A stretch of DNA of 64,000 bases, from positions 1 through 64,000 of the forward strand of contig CAZSPZ010000007.1 of NCBI GenBank assembly GCA_964608965.1, written 5' to 3'. The translations under genes were made by a program, and so were the position numbers. This document shows, piece by piece, positions 33,665 to 42,971 of the stretch. The notes under the pieces were generated by a model that did no database searches, was not told the DNA's origin, and worked only from the letters and a program-made list of their open reading frames with translations. The stretch's first letter is position 1, and the number at the start of each line of letters is the position of its first letter. The stretch comes from UBA10908 sp964608965 (GTDB lineage: Bacteria > Bacillota > Clostridia > Peptostreptococcales > Anaerovoracaceae).

Positions 33665-35427
33665 TCATACAACATAAAAAAGCATTGCAATGGGTGGCTG
33701 CCTGTGCCGACTTGACAAAGCCCGATCGGATTCTTTGGATAGACGGAAGCGAAGGACAATTGGAAATGCTGCGTAAAGAAGCTGTTGCAACCGGAGAGAT
33801 GATCAAGTTGTCGCAGGAACTTTTACCGGGTTGTTATTATTATAGAACCAAACCAACAGATGTAGCCAGAGACGAAGGCAGAACGTATATTTGTTCCGAT
33901 ACTCCGCAAGAGGCAGGCCCGACAAACAACTGGGCAGATCCCGCTAAAATGCACGCGAAGCTGGACGGCTTGTATTCAGAATGCATGAAAGGGCGCACGA
34001 TGTATGTGATCCCTTTTTCCATGTGCGCCGTTCATTCCGAATTTGCAAAAATCGGCATTGAAATTACCGACTCCATCTATGTCGTGCTGAACATGGCCAT
34101 TATGACGCGTATCGGCGCAGACGTCGTGGAAGCATTGGGCGAAGAAGGAGAGTTCGTTAAATGTCTCCACGCGAAAGCAGATATTAACGAAAAAGAAAAA
34201 TACATCGTACATTTTCCACAAGAAGATACCATCTGCTCTATTAACTCCGCCTACGGCGGGAACGTTTTACTTTCAAAGAAATCTTTTGCTCTGCGCATTG
34301 CTTCAAATATAGGAAGAAGAGAAGGTTGGATGGCAGAACACATGTTGATTTTGTGCATTCAAGCACCCGATGGCAGTAAAAAATATATCGCAGGCGCTTT
34401 TCCCAGTGCATGCGGAAAGACGAATTTAGCGATGCTTATTCCGCCGGAATATTATGAAAAAAAAGGTTACAAAGCCTGGACAATAGGTGATGATATCGCG
34501 TGGCTTCGCCCCGGAAAGGACGGACGGCTTTACGCGGTAAATCCCGAAAACGGTTTTTTCGGAGTTGCTCCCGGTACGAATCAAAAGACAAACCCCAACG
34601 CTTTGGCCTCTACCCAAAAAAACACAATCTTTACGAACGTCGCAAGGAATGTAGATAATAATACCGTCTGGTGGGAAGGCTTAGATAAAAATCCGCCGGA
34701 AAACGGCGAAGATTGGCTGGGATGTCCGTGGAACGGAAAAACATCAGCGGATAGGGGCGCCCACCCCAATTCCAGATTTACATCTCCTGCAGAAAATTGC
34801 CCAGGTATAGCCGAAGAATTTTTTACGGGAGAAGGCGTACCTCTCTCCGCCATTATATTCGGAGGCAGAAGAGCGAGAACAGAGCCGTTGGTTTTTCAGT
34901 CAAAAAGTTGGAATCACGGCGTATTCGTGGGCTCCGTAATGGCTTCGGAGACTACGGCTGCGGCAAAAGGCGAAGTAGGTGTCGTACGGCATGATCCTAT
35001 GGCGATGCTCCCGTTTTGCGGATATAACATGGGCGATTATTTTCAGCACTGGATTGATATGGGAACGAAGCTCACAAATCCCCCGAAGATTTTTAATGTG
35101 AACTGGTTTCGAACAAATAAAGACGGAGGCTTTATCTGGCCGGGATTCCGGGAAAACATGCGTGTGATCATGTGGATATTGGACCGCTGCGAAGAAAAGC
35201 TTTCCGCCAGAGAGAGTATGGTAGGCTATATCCCTTACGCTGAAGACATCAACATCGAAGGATTGGATGGCATAACGACCGATACTGTTCAGAGGCTGCT
35301 GGATTTGGACATCGAAGTTTGGCAGAAGGAAATTCGAGGCATGGAACAGTTTTATGCCAAATTCGACAGGCTTCCGGAGAAACTTAAGATATATCTGGGG
35401 GAACTGAAAAGAGCTGCCGGCATATAA
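33661..35427 (+). CDS. pckG: Phosphoenolpyruvate carboxykinase (GTP)
   Basis: It interconverts oxaloacetate and PEP with GTP/GDP. The 588-residue length and FPSACGKTNLAM (about residues 245-256, with the reactive cysteine and kinase loop) place it in the GTP class, not the ATP class usual in many bacteria. The start is GTG at 33661, overlapping the racemase stop, so the two are translationally coupled. It allows gluconeogenesis from fermented amino acids, or anaplerosis in reverse. A strong terminator follows. Confidence 0.95.
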   Translation: MIIQHKKALQWVAACADLTKPDRILWIDGSEGQLEMLRKEAVATGEMIKLSQELLPGCYYYRTKPTDVARDEGRTYICSDTPQEAGPTNNWADPAKMHAKLDGLYSECMKGRTMYVIPFSMCAVHSEFAKIGIEITDSIYVVLNMAIMTRIGADVVEALGEEGEFVKCLHAKADINEKEKYIVHFPQEDTICSINSAYGGNVLLSKKSFALRIASNIGRREGWMAEHMLILCIQAPDGSKKYIAGAFPSACGKTNLAMLIPPEYYEKKGYKAWTIGDDIAWLRPGKDGRLYAVNPENGFFGVAPGTNQKTNPNALASTQKNTIFTNVARNVDNNTVWWEGLDKNPPENGEDWLGCPWNGKTSADRGAHPNSRFTSPAENCPGIAEEFFTGEGVPLSAIIFGGRRARTEPLVFQSKSWNHGVFVGSVMASETTAAAKGEVGVVRHDPMAMLPFCGYNMGDYFQHWIDMGTKLTNPPKIFNVNWFRTNKDGGFIWPGFRENMRVIMWILDRCEEKLSARESMVGYIPYAEDINIEGLDGITTDTVQRLLDLDIEVWQKEIRGMEQFYAKFDRLPEKLKIYLGELKRAAGI

Positions 35428-35436
35428 TGACCGATA

Positions 35437-35468
35437 AAAAAATCCCCGACCGAAAGGCCGGGGATTTT
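35437..35468. terminator. Bidirectional terminator between pckG and the symporter
   Basis: AAATCCCC pairs with GGGGATTT around an inner GACC-GAAA-GGCC hairpin (one mismatch), with A-run and T-run flanks. It lies between two convergent genes. Confidence 0.93.
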
Positions 35469-35494
35469 CTATTGCGATTCAAGAGCAAGCGTTA

Positions 35495-36958
35495 CTATTT
35501 AGCAGCAAGCTTTTTCTTGTCTTCGTACCAAATGCAGAAGTCGGGATCTACTTCGCCGATGCCCATGTAACGTGCTTTGTAATCCTTTAAGAGTTGGAAG
35601 AACCTACCAAGCAGGAATACGAGTGCAAACAGGTTTGCGAAGGTAGGAACGCCGGTTCCAAGGTCTACAATCGCCCATACTCTGGAGGATGCGAAACCAC
35701 TGTTCATGGTTAAGAATACTGCCAGGAAGCCGGGGAGAACATAGATTGCCTTGATTCCTAACAGAATGTTTCTTCTGAAAGCAGAATCTTCTCCGAATGC
35801 ATGTCTGAGAAGTGTGTCATAGTAAGAGAACCAGCCTGTTGTTGTAGTAAGAGCAAACAGGAAAGTACATATTGCTATAACAACACGTCCAGCGTAACCA
35901 ATGCCGTCTTCGAATGCAGCCAGAGTAAGGGATGCGCCGCCAAGACCGGAAGTCCAAAGACCTGTGCTCATGATAACAAGAGCGGTTGTGGAGCAGACGA
36001 TGATGGTGTCTACGAATACTTCGAAGCAGCCCCAGAGACCCTGTTGAATAGGATGGTCTACCATAGCGGTAGCATGGACCATGGGAGAAGTACCCCAGCC
36101 AGCTTCGTTGGAATACAGAGCTCTCTTGATACCTTGTTGAATAACGACGGATACTGCTGCGCCTGCGAATCCGCCTGTTGCAGCGGTTCCGGTGAATGCA
36201 TTTGTGAAGATGAGCTGCATTGCATGGGGCAGTTCGCCAACGTTTTTAATGACGATAAAGAGTCCGAATACAACATAAATGATGCACATAAAAGGAACGA
36301 GCTTTTCAGCATAACTTGCAACACTCTTCAGTCCGCCCCAGATAATAACCATGGCGAAAATCGAATAGAATGCAGCAACGGGAACCATGCCGATAGCGGG
36401 GAATGTAGAGCTTACAGCTTCTGCTGTATTGTAGCACTGCATGGTTAAAAAGAATGCGATGTAAAGACCTGCGCCGAAGATAATTGCAGGGATCTTGTAG
36501 AGTCCGCCCCAGCCCTTTTCTTCGCCTAAGCCTTTTTCCATGTAGTAGGTCGGTCCGCCGACATAACGATCGCCGGATACGTCCATTTGTCTGTAGTGAA
36601 GTGCAAGAGAAACTTCGCACAGCTTGGTCATCATGCCGACTAAAGCAGTGATCCAGATCCAGAAAACAGCTCCGGGTCCGCCAACAGCGATAGCAGTTGC
36701 AACGCCACCGATGTTGCCTGCGCCGACTGCGCTACCAACAGCAACAGTTGCTGCCTGCAGCGGTGTCAGTGTGCCTTCGCCGGACTTTGCGCTTTTAAAC
36801 AGTGCGCCGAATGTGCTCTTCATGATCCAGCCAAAATGTCTGATTTGGAAAAATCCGGAGCCCACGGTCAGGGTGATTCCGACGCCGAGTAGCAGAATCA
36901 TAAGAGGAGGTCCCCATATGACGCCGTTCATCTTGTCGATGATATCCATAAAACCCAT
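35495..36958 (-). CDS. Alanine/glycine:cation symporter (AGCS family)
   Basis: The 487-residue membrane protein has about 11 hydrophobic helices and the AGCS stretch AVGSAVGAGNIGGVATAIAVGGPGAVFWIW near residue 75 (shown in part: GSAVGAGNIGGVA). RALYSNEAGWGTSPMVHATA near 285 is also conserved. It imports small amino acids, usually alanine or glycine, with Na+. A Na+-coupled importer fits the Na+-type ATPase at the start of the window. GGAGGTGAAATA precedes the ATG. An operator-like inverted repeat overlaps its promoter. Confidence 0.92.
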   Translation of the reverse strand: MGFMDIIDKMNGVIWGPPLMILLLGVGITLTVGSGFFQIRHFGWIMKSTFGALFKSAKSGEGTLTPLQAATVAVGSAVGAGNIGGVATAIAVGGPGAVFWIWITALVGMMTKLCEVSLALHYRQMDVSGDRYVGGPTYYMEKGLGEEKGWGGLYKIPAIIFGAGLYIAFFLTMQCYNTAEAVSSTFPAIGMVPVAAFYSIFAMVIIWGGLKSVASYAEKLVPFMCIIYVVFGLFIVIKNVGELPHAMQLIFTNAFTGTAATGGFAGAAVSVVIQQGIKRALYSNEAGWGTSPMVHATAMVDHPIQQGLWGCFEVFVDTIIVCSTTALVIMSTGLWTSGLGGASLTLAAFEDGIGYAGRVVIAICTFLFALTTTTGWFSYYDTLLRHAFGEDSAFRRNILLGIKAIYVLPGFLAVFLTMNSGFASSRVWAIVDLGTGVPTFANLFALVFLLGRFFQLLKDYKARYMGIGEVDPDFCIWYEDKKKLAAK

Positions 36959-37009
36959 TATTTCACCTCCATTAGAATGAAATAAAAAAAAGAAATAAAG
37001 TACAATGCA

Positions 37010-37038
37010 ATTGTAACCGATGCAAAGTTACAAAGCAA
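37010..37038 (-). promoter_or_regulatory. Symporter promoter with overlapping inverted repeat
   Basis: On the minus strand TTGCTT (37038-37033), 17 bases, TACAAT (37015-37010). TTGTAAC-N9-GTTACAA (37011-37033) is a perfect 7-bp inverted repeat covering the -10 box and spacer, a good place for a repressor. Confidence 0.6.
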
Positions 37039-37185
37039 CAAAAAATGAGCAATTTTGGCAAAAATCGTGACACATAGTGAAATTAAGGAGCATTTTCGCC
37101 TTATGCCGTAATTTGCTTGAAATAATAGCGATTATGGACGATAATATACTTAAAATTAATCGCATGATGCCGAGGGGGTATGAAT

Positions 37186-38208
37186 ATGGGCCTTGAAAAG
37201 GATTGTAAATTGCAACTTTTCCCAAAATACAAGAGCGGAAAAAAGAATTTGATCACCGATATCGTCGGGATAAAGGTAGGACACGTTACACTGCAAAATG
37301 GCGATATCAATACAGGGGTTACAGCAATCTTGCCCCATTCGGGCAACCTTTTTAAAGAAAAATTGTTTGCCGGAGTCTCTATTATAAACGGCTTTGGAAA
37401 GAGTGTCGGCTTAGTGCAGATGCAGGAGCTTGGCACCCTGGAAAGCCCCATTATCATGACGAATACTCTTTCCGTCGGTACGGCTCTCACCGCATCCGTC
37501 AAATATATGCTGGAGCAAAACAAGGAAATCGGCATTGAAACCGGTACGGTCAATTGTGTTGTAACCGAGTGCAACGACGGGGAGCTAAACGACATCAGAG
37601 GACTACATATAAAGGAAGAGCATATTCTTGAGGCAATCAGGAATGCGGCCGACACATTCGAAGAAGGTGCGGTCGGCGGCGGAACCGGAATGGAAATGAT
37701 GGCGCTTAAAGGCGGAATCGGCTCTGCATCCCGTATCCTTAAGCTTGGAGAAAACGAATATACAGTCGGAGCGATTGTCATGACCAACTATGGCACGGAC
37801 GACAATTTGATGATCGGGGGAGACCGCATCGGCAGAAGGATTGATGCCGACAGGAGAAAAGAAGATAAAGGTTCCTGCATTATTGTCATTGCCACAGATA
37901 TTCCAATGATAGACAGACAGCTTCGCAGAGTTGCTCTTCGCGCAACCCATGCTCTGGCGAAAACAGGCTCGTATTCGGGGAATGGCAGCGGAGATATCGC
38001 CATTGCATTTTCTACCGCTAATACTATTGAACATTTTAATCAGACAAAATTTAAGGATATAAAAATGATTTACGACGAAGAGCTGTCTCCTGTTTTCGAA
38101 GCGACGGTGGAAGCTGTGGAAGAAGCTCTGATCAGTTCCCTGTATCATGCAAAAACCACCAGTGGAATCAGGGGGAAAACTTTAAAAGGATTAAAAGAAT
38201 ATTTATAG
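37186..38208 (+). CDS. DmpA/P1-family aminopeptidase
   Basis: The 340-residue N-terminal-nucleophile hydrolase resembles L-aminopeptidase/D-esterase DmpA and beta-peptidyl aminopeptidases. The autoproteolysis site is expected before the serine of KGSCIIVIATD (Gly-Ser about residues 229-230 from this start), and TGSYSGNGSGDIAIAFSTA follows. AGGGGG sits one base from the ATG at 37180 but seven bases from 37186, so the latter start is chosen. No signal peptide, so it acts inside the cell. It may trim peptides with D- or beta-residues; substrate unknown. Confidence 0.85.
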   Translation: MGLEKDCKLQLFPKYKSGKKNLITDIVGIKVGHVTLQNGDINTGVTAILPHSGNLFKEKLFAGVSIINGFGKSVGLVQMQELGTLESPIIMTNTLSVGTALTASVKYMLEQNKEIGIETGTVNCVVTECNDGELNDIRGLHIKEEHILEAIRNAADTFEEGAVGGGTGMEMMALKGGIGSASRILKLGENEYTVGAIVMTNYGTDDNLMIGGDRIGRRIDADRRKEDKGSCIIVIATDIPMIDRQLRRVALRATHALAKTGSYSGNGSGDIAIAFSTANTIEHFNQTKFKDIKMIYDEELSPVFEATVEAVEEALISSLYHAKTTSGIRGKTLKGLKEYL

Positions 38209-38241
38209 TCAGAGCATGAAATTGACTCCGGGAGGAAAAAC

Positions 38242-39423
38242 ATGAAAATGAAGTATGACTTTGATAAAATCATCGACCGAAGCGGGGAATATGCAGTTAA
38301 ATACGAAGAAAGGCTAAAGAAGTTCGGAACAGACGACGTGATTCCGATGTGGATTGCGGACATGGACTTTCAGACAGCCAAACCAATCAGAGACGCGATA
38401 GAACAGAGAGCCGCCAAAGGTATATTCGGCTACGTTTCAAAACCTGACAGCTATTTGGAAGCGGCCGCAAGCTGGGTAAAACGCCGGCATCAATGGGATA
38501 TCGACCCCAAAATGGTCAGCCGCTGTGTAGGTATTGTGCCTGCACTTTCTGAATTGGTCCGAGAGTTCACGGGATTCGGGGAAAGTGTTTTGATTCAACC
38601 GCCGGTGTATCCGGAATTCTTTGAAGTGATTGAGGCATGGGAAGGGCGTCATGTTTTAGAAAATAGGCTTTTGGAGAAAGATGGGTACTATACGCTGGAC
38701 CTTGCGGATTTTGAAGAGAAGCTGAAATTGGGACCAAAACTTTTTATTTTATGCAACCCCCACAATCCGGTGGGGCGGGTTTGGTCCGTTCAAGAACTTA
38801 GAGCGATGATGGAACTTTGCATCAAATACAAGGTTCCCGTGGCTTCGGACGAAATACATGGGGATCTTGAACTTTTCGAAAACAAGTATACTCCTACCGG
38901 CAAACTGTCTTCTGCCGTGGCTGCCAATACAATCAGCTGCTTTTCCGCGACCAAAACTTTCAACCTTGCGGGATTGCAAAGCTGCTGCATCGTGTTTCCG
39001 AATCAGCAATGGAAGGATCGCTTTGATAAATTTTGGGAAGGGTTTGACATTCACAGGAATAATTGTTTCAGCCTTGTAGCGATGCAGGCCGGATGGTTAG
39101 AGGGGGATGAATGGCTTGATCAACTCCGCTCCTATATAGAAGGTAATATGATCATGGCTTATGATTTCTTTCAAAAGGAATGCCCGAAAATCAAATTTTG
39201 GATGCCCGAGGCCACGTACATGATTTGGCTTGATTGCCGGGCTCTTGGAATGAAAGACGCCGAACTTTTCAGATTTATGATTGAAAAAGCCAAGGTCGGA
39301 ATGAACAACGGCCAGGCATTTTGTCCCGATTTGGATGGGTTTATGAGAATGAATCTTGCTATGCCAAGAGCAACGGTTCTGAAAGCTTTGATGCAAATCA
39401 AAGAGGCCGTGTCGCGATTATAA
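38242..39423 (+). CDS. MalY/PatB-type PLP aminotransferase or cystathionine beta-lyase
   Basis: The 393-residue fold-type I PLP enzyme has CNPHNPVGRVW near residue 172, the SDEIHGDLE aspartate near 211, and the PLP lysine in SATKTFNLAGLQS near 237. The opening IPMWIADMDF is typical of MalY/PatB C-S lyases, which cleave cystathionine or cysteine conjugates, while a few are aminotransferases. GGGAGGAAAAAC precedes the ATG. It follows the peptidase by 33 bases, probably in one transcript. Confidence 0.87.
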   Translation: MKMKYDFDKIIDRSGEYAVKYEERLKKFGTDDVIPMWIADMDFQTAKPIRDAIEQRAAKGIFGYVSKPDSYLEAAASWVKRRHQWDIDPKMVSRCVGIVPALSELVREFTGFGESVLIQPPVYPEFFEVIEAWEGRHVLENRLLEKDGYYTLDLADFEEKLKLGPKLFILCNPHNPVGRVWSVQELRAMMELCIKYKVPVASDEIHGDLELFENKYTPTGKLSSAVAANTISCFSATKTFNLAGLQSCCIVFPNQQWKDRFDKFWEGFDIHRNNCFSLVAMQAGWLEGDEWLDQLRSYIEGNMIMAYDFFQKECPKIKFWMPEATYMIWLDCRALGMKDAELFRFMIEKAKVGMNNGQAFCPDLDGFMRMNLAMPRATVLKALMQIKEAVSRL

Positions 39424-39440
39424 GATAGATTGAGCGAGCA

Positions 39441-40733
39441 TCATCTTAAATGTTTTTCCAGCAAATCCAAAAAAGTATCCACACTCTCTTTCTTTTGAAA
39501 TATGGCGCGGGCCAGCTGATTGCTGCCCCCGCCTTTTCCTTGATAAAGAGACGCATATTCTTTTACCAGTGCGCCACAGGAAGGGTTGCCCGAAGAAACA
39601 AGAATTGCAGTGTTTTCTTTTTCTGACACAAGGGCGATAAGACAAGGTAAATCGGAACCTAAAGATCGTCCCAAAGTCTGAAGATCTTCCGCAGAATAGC
39701 GATCGTAATGGCTTACGAAGATTGATAAAATCGCTTTTTCCTCCTTGGCTGATTCTTTTCGCTCGGCAAGTTGTGCAAGAAGTATATTCCGCTCCTCTTC
39801 CAGGAGCGTTTTTTTAAGGTCGTAAAGCTCTTTTCTTGCCGCTCCGTTTTTGCTGTCCTGTACGTTGATTCGCTCCATCAATTGATCGATTTCGGTGGAA
39901 TGACGGTTGCAAAGAGCCGTAGTGGCTTTATGACGAATAACGGCATCCAAATAGGCCGGCAGTCCGGCTTTTAAGGTAAAACGTGTCATGTTCTTGTAGT
40001 TTTCTGTTTTGATTATTTTTATCAGTCCGATTTGACCCGTGGATGTAACATGCGTGCCGCAACATGCGCAACAATCGTAGATATTGTCGGATGATCCTAT
40101 TGTCACAACCGTGATATCTTCGTCAAACGCCAGCGGTTTTCTGAGCGGATAGTTTTCCGCTTCCTGCCGCACAGCGCAATATTTTGTGACAACCGGGACA
40201 TCTGCCCAAACGACTTTATTGGCGGAAAGCTCCAACTCGTCAAGCATAGCTTCTGTAAACTCGTTATCTTTGCTGCCTTCTGCAAGGAGTATGTCGATTG
40301 TCAGGTAATTCTCTCCCATGTGAAAGCCTTTGTTGATCCCCTGAAAGAGTTTCCAGATCAGTCCCGACACCAGATGTTCCCCGCAGTGCATCTGCATATG
40401 ACTAAAGCGGCGATCCCAATTCAAAACACAATAAAGGTGTTCTTTGTTTCGGAATGCTTCTGCTGCTTGGACCGGAAGTCGATGGTAAACGATTTCCTTC
40501 GCTTTATCTTCGAATACATCAATTACTTCAAATCCTTCGATTTGGCCGAGGTCGCAGGGCTGCCCGCCTCCTTCCGGATAAAATATGGTTTCGCCCAAAA
40601 TCAGAAGTAAAGTGTCCGGAATATATTTTATGCCCAGCTCTTTGCATCGAATTTCCGTTTCAATTACTTCCTGACGTTGAAATAACCCGTCTTTTTTATA
40701 GACATCAGCCTGATAAGCTTTGATCGTTTTCAT
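39441..40733 (-). CDS. AlaX-type alanyl-tRNA editing protein with DHHA1 domain
   Basis: The 430-residue protein resembles the editing part of alanyl-tRNA synthetase without the catalytic core. The zinc site motifs are HMQMHCGEH (HxxxH, near residue 111) and CCGTHV (CxxxH, near 225). A coiled coil about residues 265-330 leads to a C-terminal DHHA1 domain with GKGGGSNQLARA. It likely hydrolyses Ser- or Gly-tRNA-Ala. AAAGGG spaces the ATG at 40733, not the in-frame ATG at 40781. Confidence 0.88.
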   Translation of the reverse strand: MKTIKAYQADVYKKDGLFQRQEVIETEIRCKELGIKYIPDTLLLILGETIFYPEGGGQPCDLGQIEGFEVIDVFEDKAKEIVYHRLPVQAAEAFRNKEHLYCVLNWDRRFSHMQMHCGEHLVSGLIWKLFQGINKGFHMGENYLTIDILLAEGSKDNEFTEAMLDELELSANKVVWADVPVVTKYCAVRQEAENYPLRKPLAFDEDITVVTIGSSDNIYDCCACCGTHVTSTGQIGLIKIIKTENYKNMTRFTLKAGLPAYLDAVIRHKATTALCNRHSTEIDQLMERINVQDSKNGAARKELYDLKKTLLEEERNILLAQLAERKESAKEEKAILSIFVSHYDRYSAEDLQTLGRSLGSDLPCLIALVSEKENTAILVSSGNPSCGALVKEYASLYQGKGGGSNQLARAIFQKKESVDTFLDLLEKHLR

Positions 40734-41218
40734 TTTTCGCCCTTTCGCTTCTTTCTTTTGTAGACCGGACTTTTTATCCAAAAGTAAATAGATGTATGAT
40801 AAAATGACTGAAATGATTCTATCATATATTCGAAAGAATTACGTGGAGAAAAAACGAATGATATCGCTGCGGATTCGCCGGAACCATGTAAATGAACGGG
40901 GTGCCAAATAAAGAGGCGTATTCCGAAAAAAAGCTGGGGAAAACTTTTGTATTGTATTAAAATGTAATCTATGAACTCCTTGGTATCAAAGGGGTGCGGG
41001 TTATAAAAGTTTTCCACAGGCTGTAGGGGACAAAATTGTATACAATATTTTCGCGCAGTGGGGAAAACAGTACAAAGCCTTAAAAATTGAGCCGTTAGGA
41101 ACCGTTGGCAAATGTTCGCCCCGGCGAAAACATAAGTTAACATAAGACATTATTTTAAATTTACGTACCAAAATCTTTCATTGTTTTTCCGGCATAATCC
41201 GGATAGAGAGGAAATAAA
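40734..41218. other. 485-base divergent intergenic region
   Basis: It separates the editing protein from pyrK. It holds a perfect 12-bp palindrome ATTGTATACAAT (41035-41046) and a TTTTCCACAG sequence one base off a DnaA box (about 41010), but no convincing RNA gene or promoter pair. A 137-codon minus-strand frame across it has no recognisable features and no good start site. Confidence 0.5.
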
Positions 41219-41977
41219 TTGCGACAGGAAATATTCACCGTTGAAACGAATCAGTTCATATCCAGAGATTTATTTCGCATGGAACTCATCGGAAACACAC
41301 AAGGAATTATGGCAATCGGCGACTTTGTCAATATTTCTGTTCCCGGAACCTATCTTCGAAGGCCGATATCTGTATTTGATGTTTACAAGCAGACGCTGAC
41401 GATTGTTTACAAGGTGGTAGGCAAAGGGACCGCAATTCTCTCCAATATAAAAAGGGGAGATAAGGTAGATGTTTTGACCGGATTGGGAACGGGGTACAAT
41501 TGTTCCCTGGCAGGAGAATCTCCTCTTGTGGTTGGGGGCGGGTATGGCGCCGCATCCATTTACGGACTTTCAAAAACTTTGACCCAAGCAGGCAGCAAGC
41601 CCACGATTCTCTTGGGGTTCAATAAAGCAGAAGATGCTTTTCTTATCAAGGAATTTCAAAATCTTGAATTGGCGGGCGCATCGGTTCGCGTCATCACCGT
41701 AGATGGCAGTTTGGGAAGCAAAGGGCTGGTTACCGATTTCATTGCGGGCGCCCACGATCGTCCGTATACTTTTATATATGCCTGCGGACCCACTGCGATG
41801 CTTAAGGCTCTGGGACAGAAAACGGATATTCCGGGACAATTCAGCCTGGAGGCGCGTATGGGGTGTGGGTTTGGAGCTTGTATGGGCTGTAGCGTCATGA
41901 CAAAAAACGGATCAAAAAGAGTATGTGTGGAAGGTCCGGTACTGGATAAAGAGGAGATTTTATGGACACAAGAGTAA
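41219..41977 (+). CDS. pyrK: Dihydroorotate dehydrogenase electron transfer subunit
   Basis: This FAD/2Fe-2S subunit passes electrons from dihydroorotate oxidation to NAD+. FAD motif RRPISVFDV lies near residue 43, GGGYGAASIYGL near 103, and the cluster cysteines GCGFGACMGCSV plus VCVEGP near 220-240. The length of 252 is normal. It starts at TTG 41219 after GAGAGGAAATAAA. It overlaps pyrD by 16 bases and is 28 kb from the rest of the pyr genes. Confidence 0.94.
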   Translation: MRQEIFTVETNQFISRDLFRMELIGNTQGIMAIGDFVNISVPGTYLRRPISVFDVYKQTLTIVYKVVGKGTAILSNIKRGDKVDVLTGLGTGYNCSLAGESPLVVGGGYGAASIYGLSKTLTQAGSKPTILLGFNKAEDAFLIKEFQNLELAGASVRVITVDGSLGSKGLVTDFIAGAHDRPYTFIYACGPTAMLKALGQKTDIPGQFSLEARMGCGFGACMGCSVMTKNGSKRVCVEGPVLDKEEILWTQE

Positions 41978-42873
41978 ATCTCAGCGGCATTTTGCTTGAA
42001 AACCCCGTTTTGGCGGCGAGCGGAACGTTCGGTTACGGACGGGAATTTGCGGATTTTTATGACATAAACATTCTCGGTTCGTTCGCGTTCAAGGGGACGA
42101 CGAAAGATTCGCGTTTTGGAAACGCTTCGCCAAGAATAGCAGAATGTGATTCGGGCATGCTGAACTCTGTCGGCCTTCAAAATCCGGGAATTGAAGCTGT
42201 GATTCATCAAGAACTTCCCGATTTGGCAAAAGTGTTTCATAAAAAAGTAATTGCCAATATCAGCGGTTTTTCCATAGAGGAATATGTGTATTGCTGCGAA
42301 AAACTGGAACATGCAGAGCAGGTGGGAATCATTGAAGTGAACGTCAGCTGTCCGAATGTTCATCAGGGCGGCATGACATTCGGCACTTCCGCCGAGTCTG
42401 CGGCGCAAGTGACAAAAGCGGTCAGGGCGGTTACATCCAAACCTCTCTACATAAAACTTTCGCCGAATGTAACAGATATTGCCTCTATAGCAATGGCTTG
42501 TCAGGATGCCGGAGCGGATGGAATCAGCCTGATCAATACGTTGCTTGGCATGAGAATCGACTTAAAATCCCGAAAAGCGATTTTAGCAAATCATGTCGGC
42601 GGATTTTCGGGCAAAGCCGTGTTTCCCGTGGCCGTCAGAATGGTCAACGAAGTTGCCGGCGCTGTTACGATTCCGATCATAGGAATGGGGGGCGTTTCTT
42701 CGGCAGAAGACGTCATCGAAATGATGATGGCAGGAGCAACGGCTGTGGCGGTAGGTACGGAGAATCTCCGAAACCCATTCGCTTGTAAAGAAATCATAGA
42801 AAATCTCCCCGCAGCAATGAAAAAATATGGAATTGATAACCTTGCGGATATGATAGGTTGCTGCCGCCGGTAA
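41962..42873 (+). CDS. pyrD: Dihydroorotate dehydrogenase catalytic subunit (class 1B)
   Basis: The 303-residue FMN barrel oxidises dihydroorotate to orotate. NVSCPNVHQGG near residue 130 carries the catalytic cysteine of class 1 enzymes, and IPIIGMGGVSSAEDVIEMM near 235 is the FMN phosphate region. With PyrK it forms the NAD-linked 1B complex. GGAGATTTT precedes the ATG inside pyrK. Confidence 0.95.
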   Translation: MDTRVNLSGILLENPVLAASGTFGYGREFADFYDINILGSFAFKGTTKDSRFGNASPRIAECDSGMLNSVGLQNPGIEAVIHQELPDLAKVFHKKVIANISGFSIEEYVYCCEKLEHAEQVGIIEVNVSCPNVHQGGMTFGTSAESAAQVTKAVRAVTSKPLYIKLSPNVTDIASIAMACQDAGADGISLINTLLGMRIDLKSRKAILANHVGGFSGKAVFPVAVRMVNEVAGAVTIPIIGMGGVSSAEDVIEMMMAGATAVAVGTENLRNPFACKEIIENLPAAMKKYGIDNLADMIGCCRR

Positions 42874-42897
42874 AATTTTGCACGATGCGCGTGATTC

Positions 42898-42926
42898 TTG
42901 CGCCTTAAGCTATACTGTGCTATAAT
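42898..42926 (+). promoter_or_regulatory. Sigma-A promoter of prfA
   Basis: TTGCGC (42898-42903), 17 bases, TATAAT (42921-42926). The predicted start near 42933 lies about 39 bases before the prfA ATG. Confidence 0.7.
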
Positions 42927-42971
42927 TCTTCGATATGTTTAGAAATTTATACGGAAAATAAGGAACAGAAA

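Noticed and set aside
35801..36448. 215-codon plus-strand frame opposite the AGCS symporter
   Set aside because: Cys/Ser-rich composition is the complement of the symporter codons; no ribosome site or family signal.
37101..37787. 228-codon frame antisense to the DmpA-type gene
   Set aside because: It lies opposite a strongly supported gene and has low-complexity Ser/Ile/Pro composition typical of a shadow frame.
41009..41020. TTTTCCACAG as a DnaA box and possible origin
   Set aside because: Single, one base off consensus, with no cluster of boxes, no dnaA/dnaN and no AT-rich unwinding element.
40730..41143. 137-codon minus-strand reading frame in the region before pyrK
   Set aside because: No family features, no convincing ribosome site and a start region that overlaps noncoding AT-rich sequence; it would also overlap the 5' end of the editing gene.
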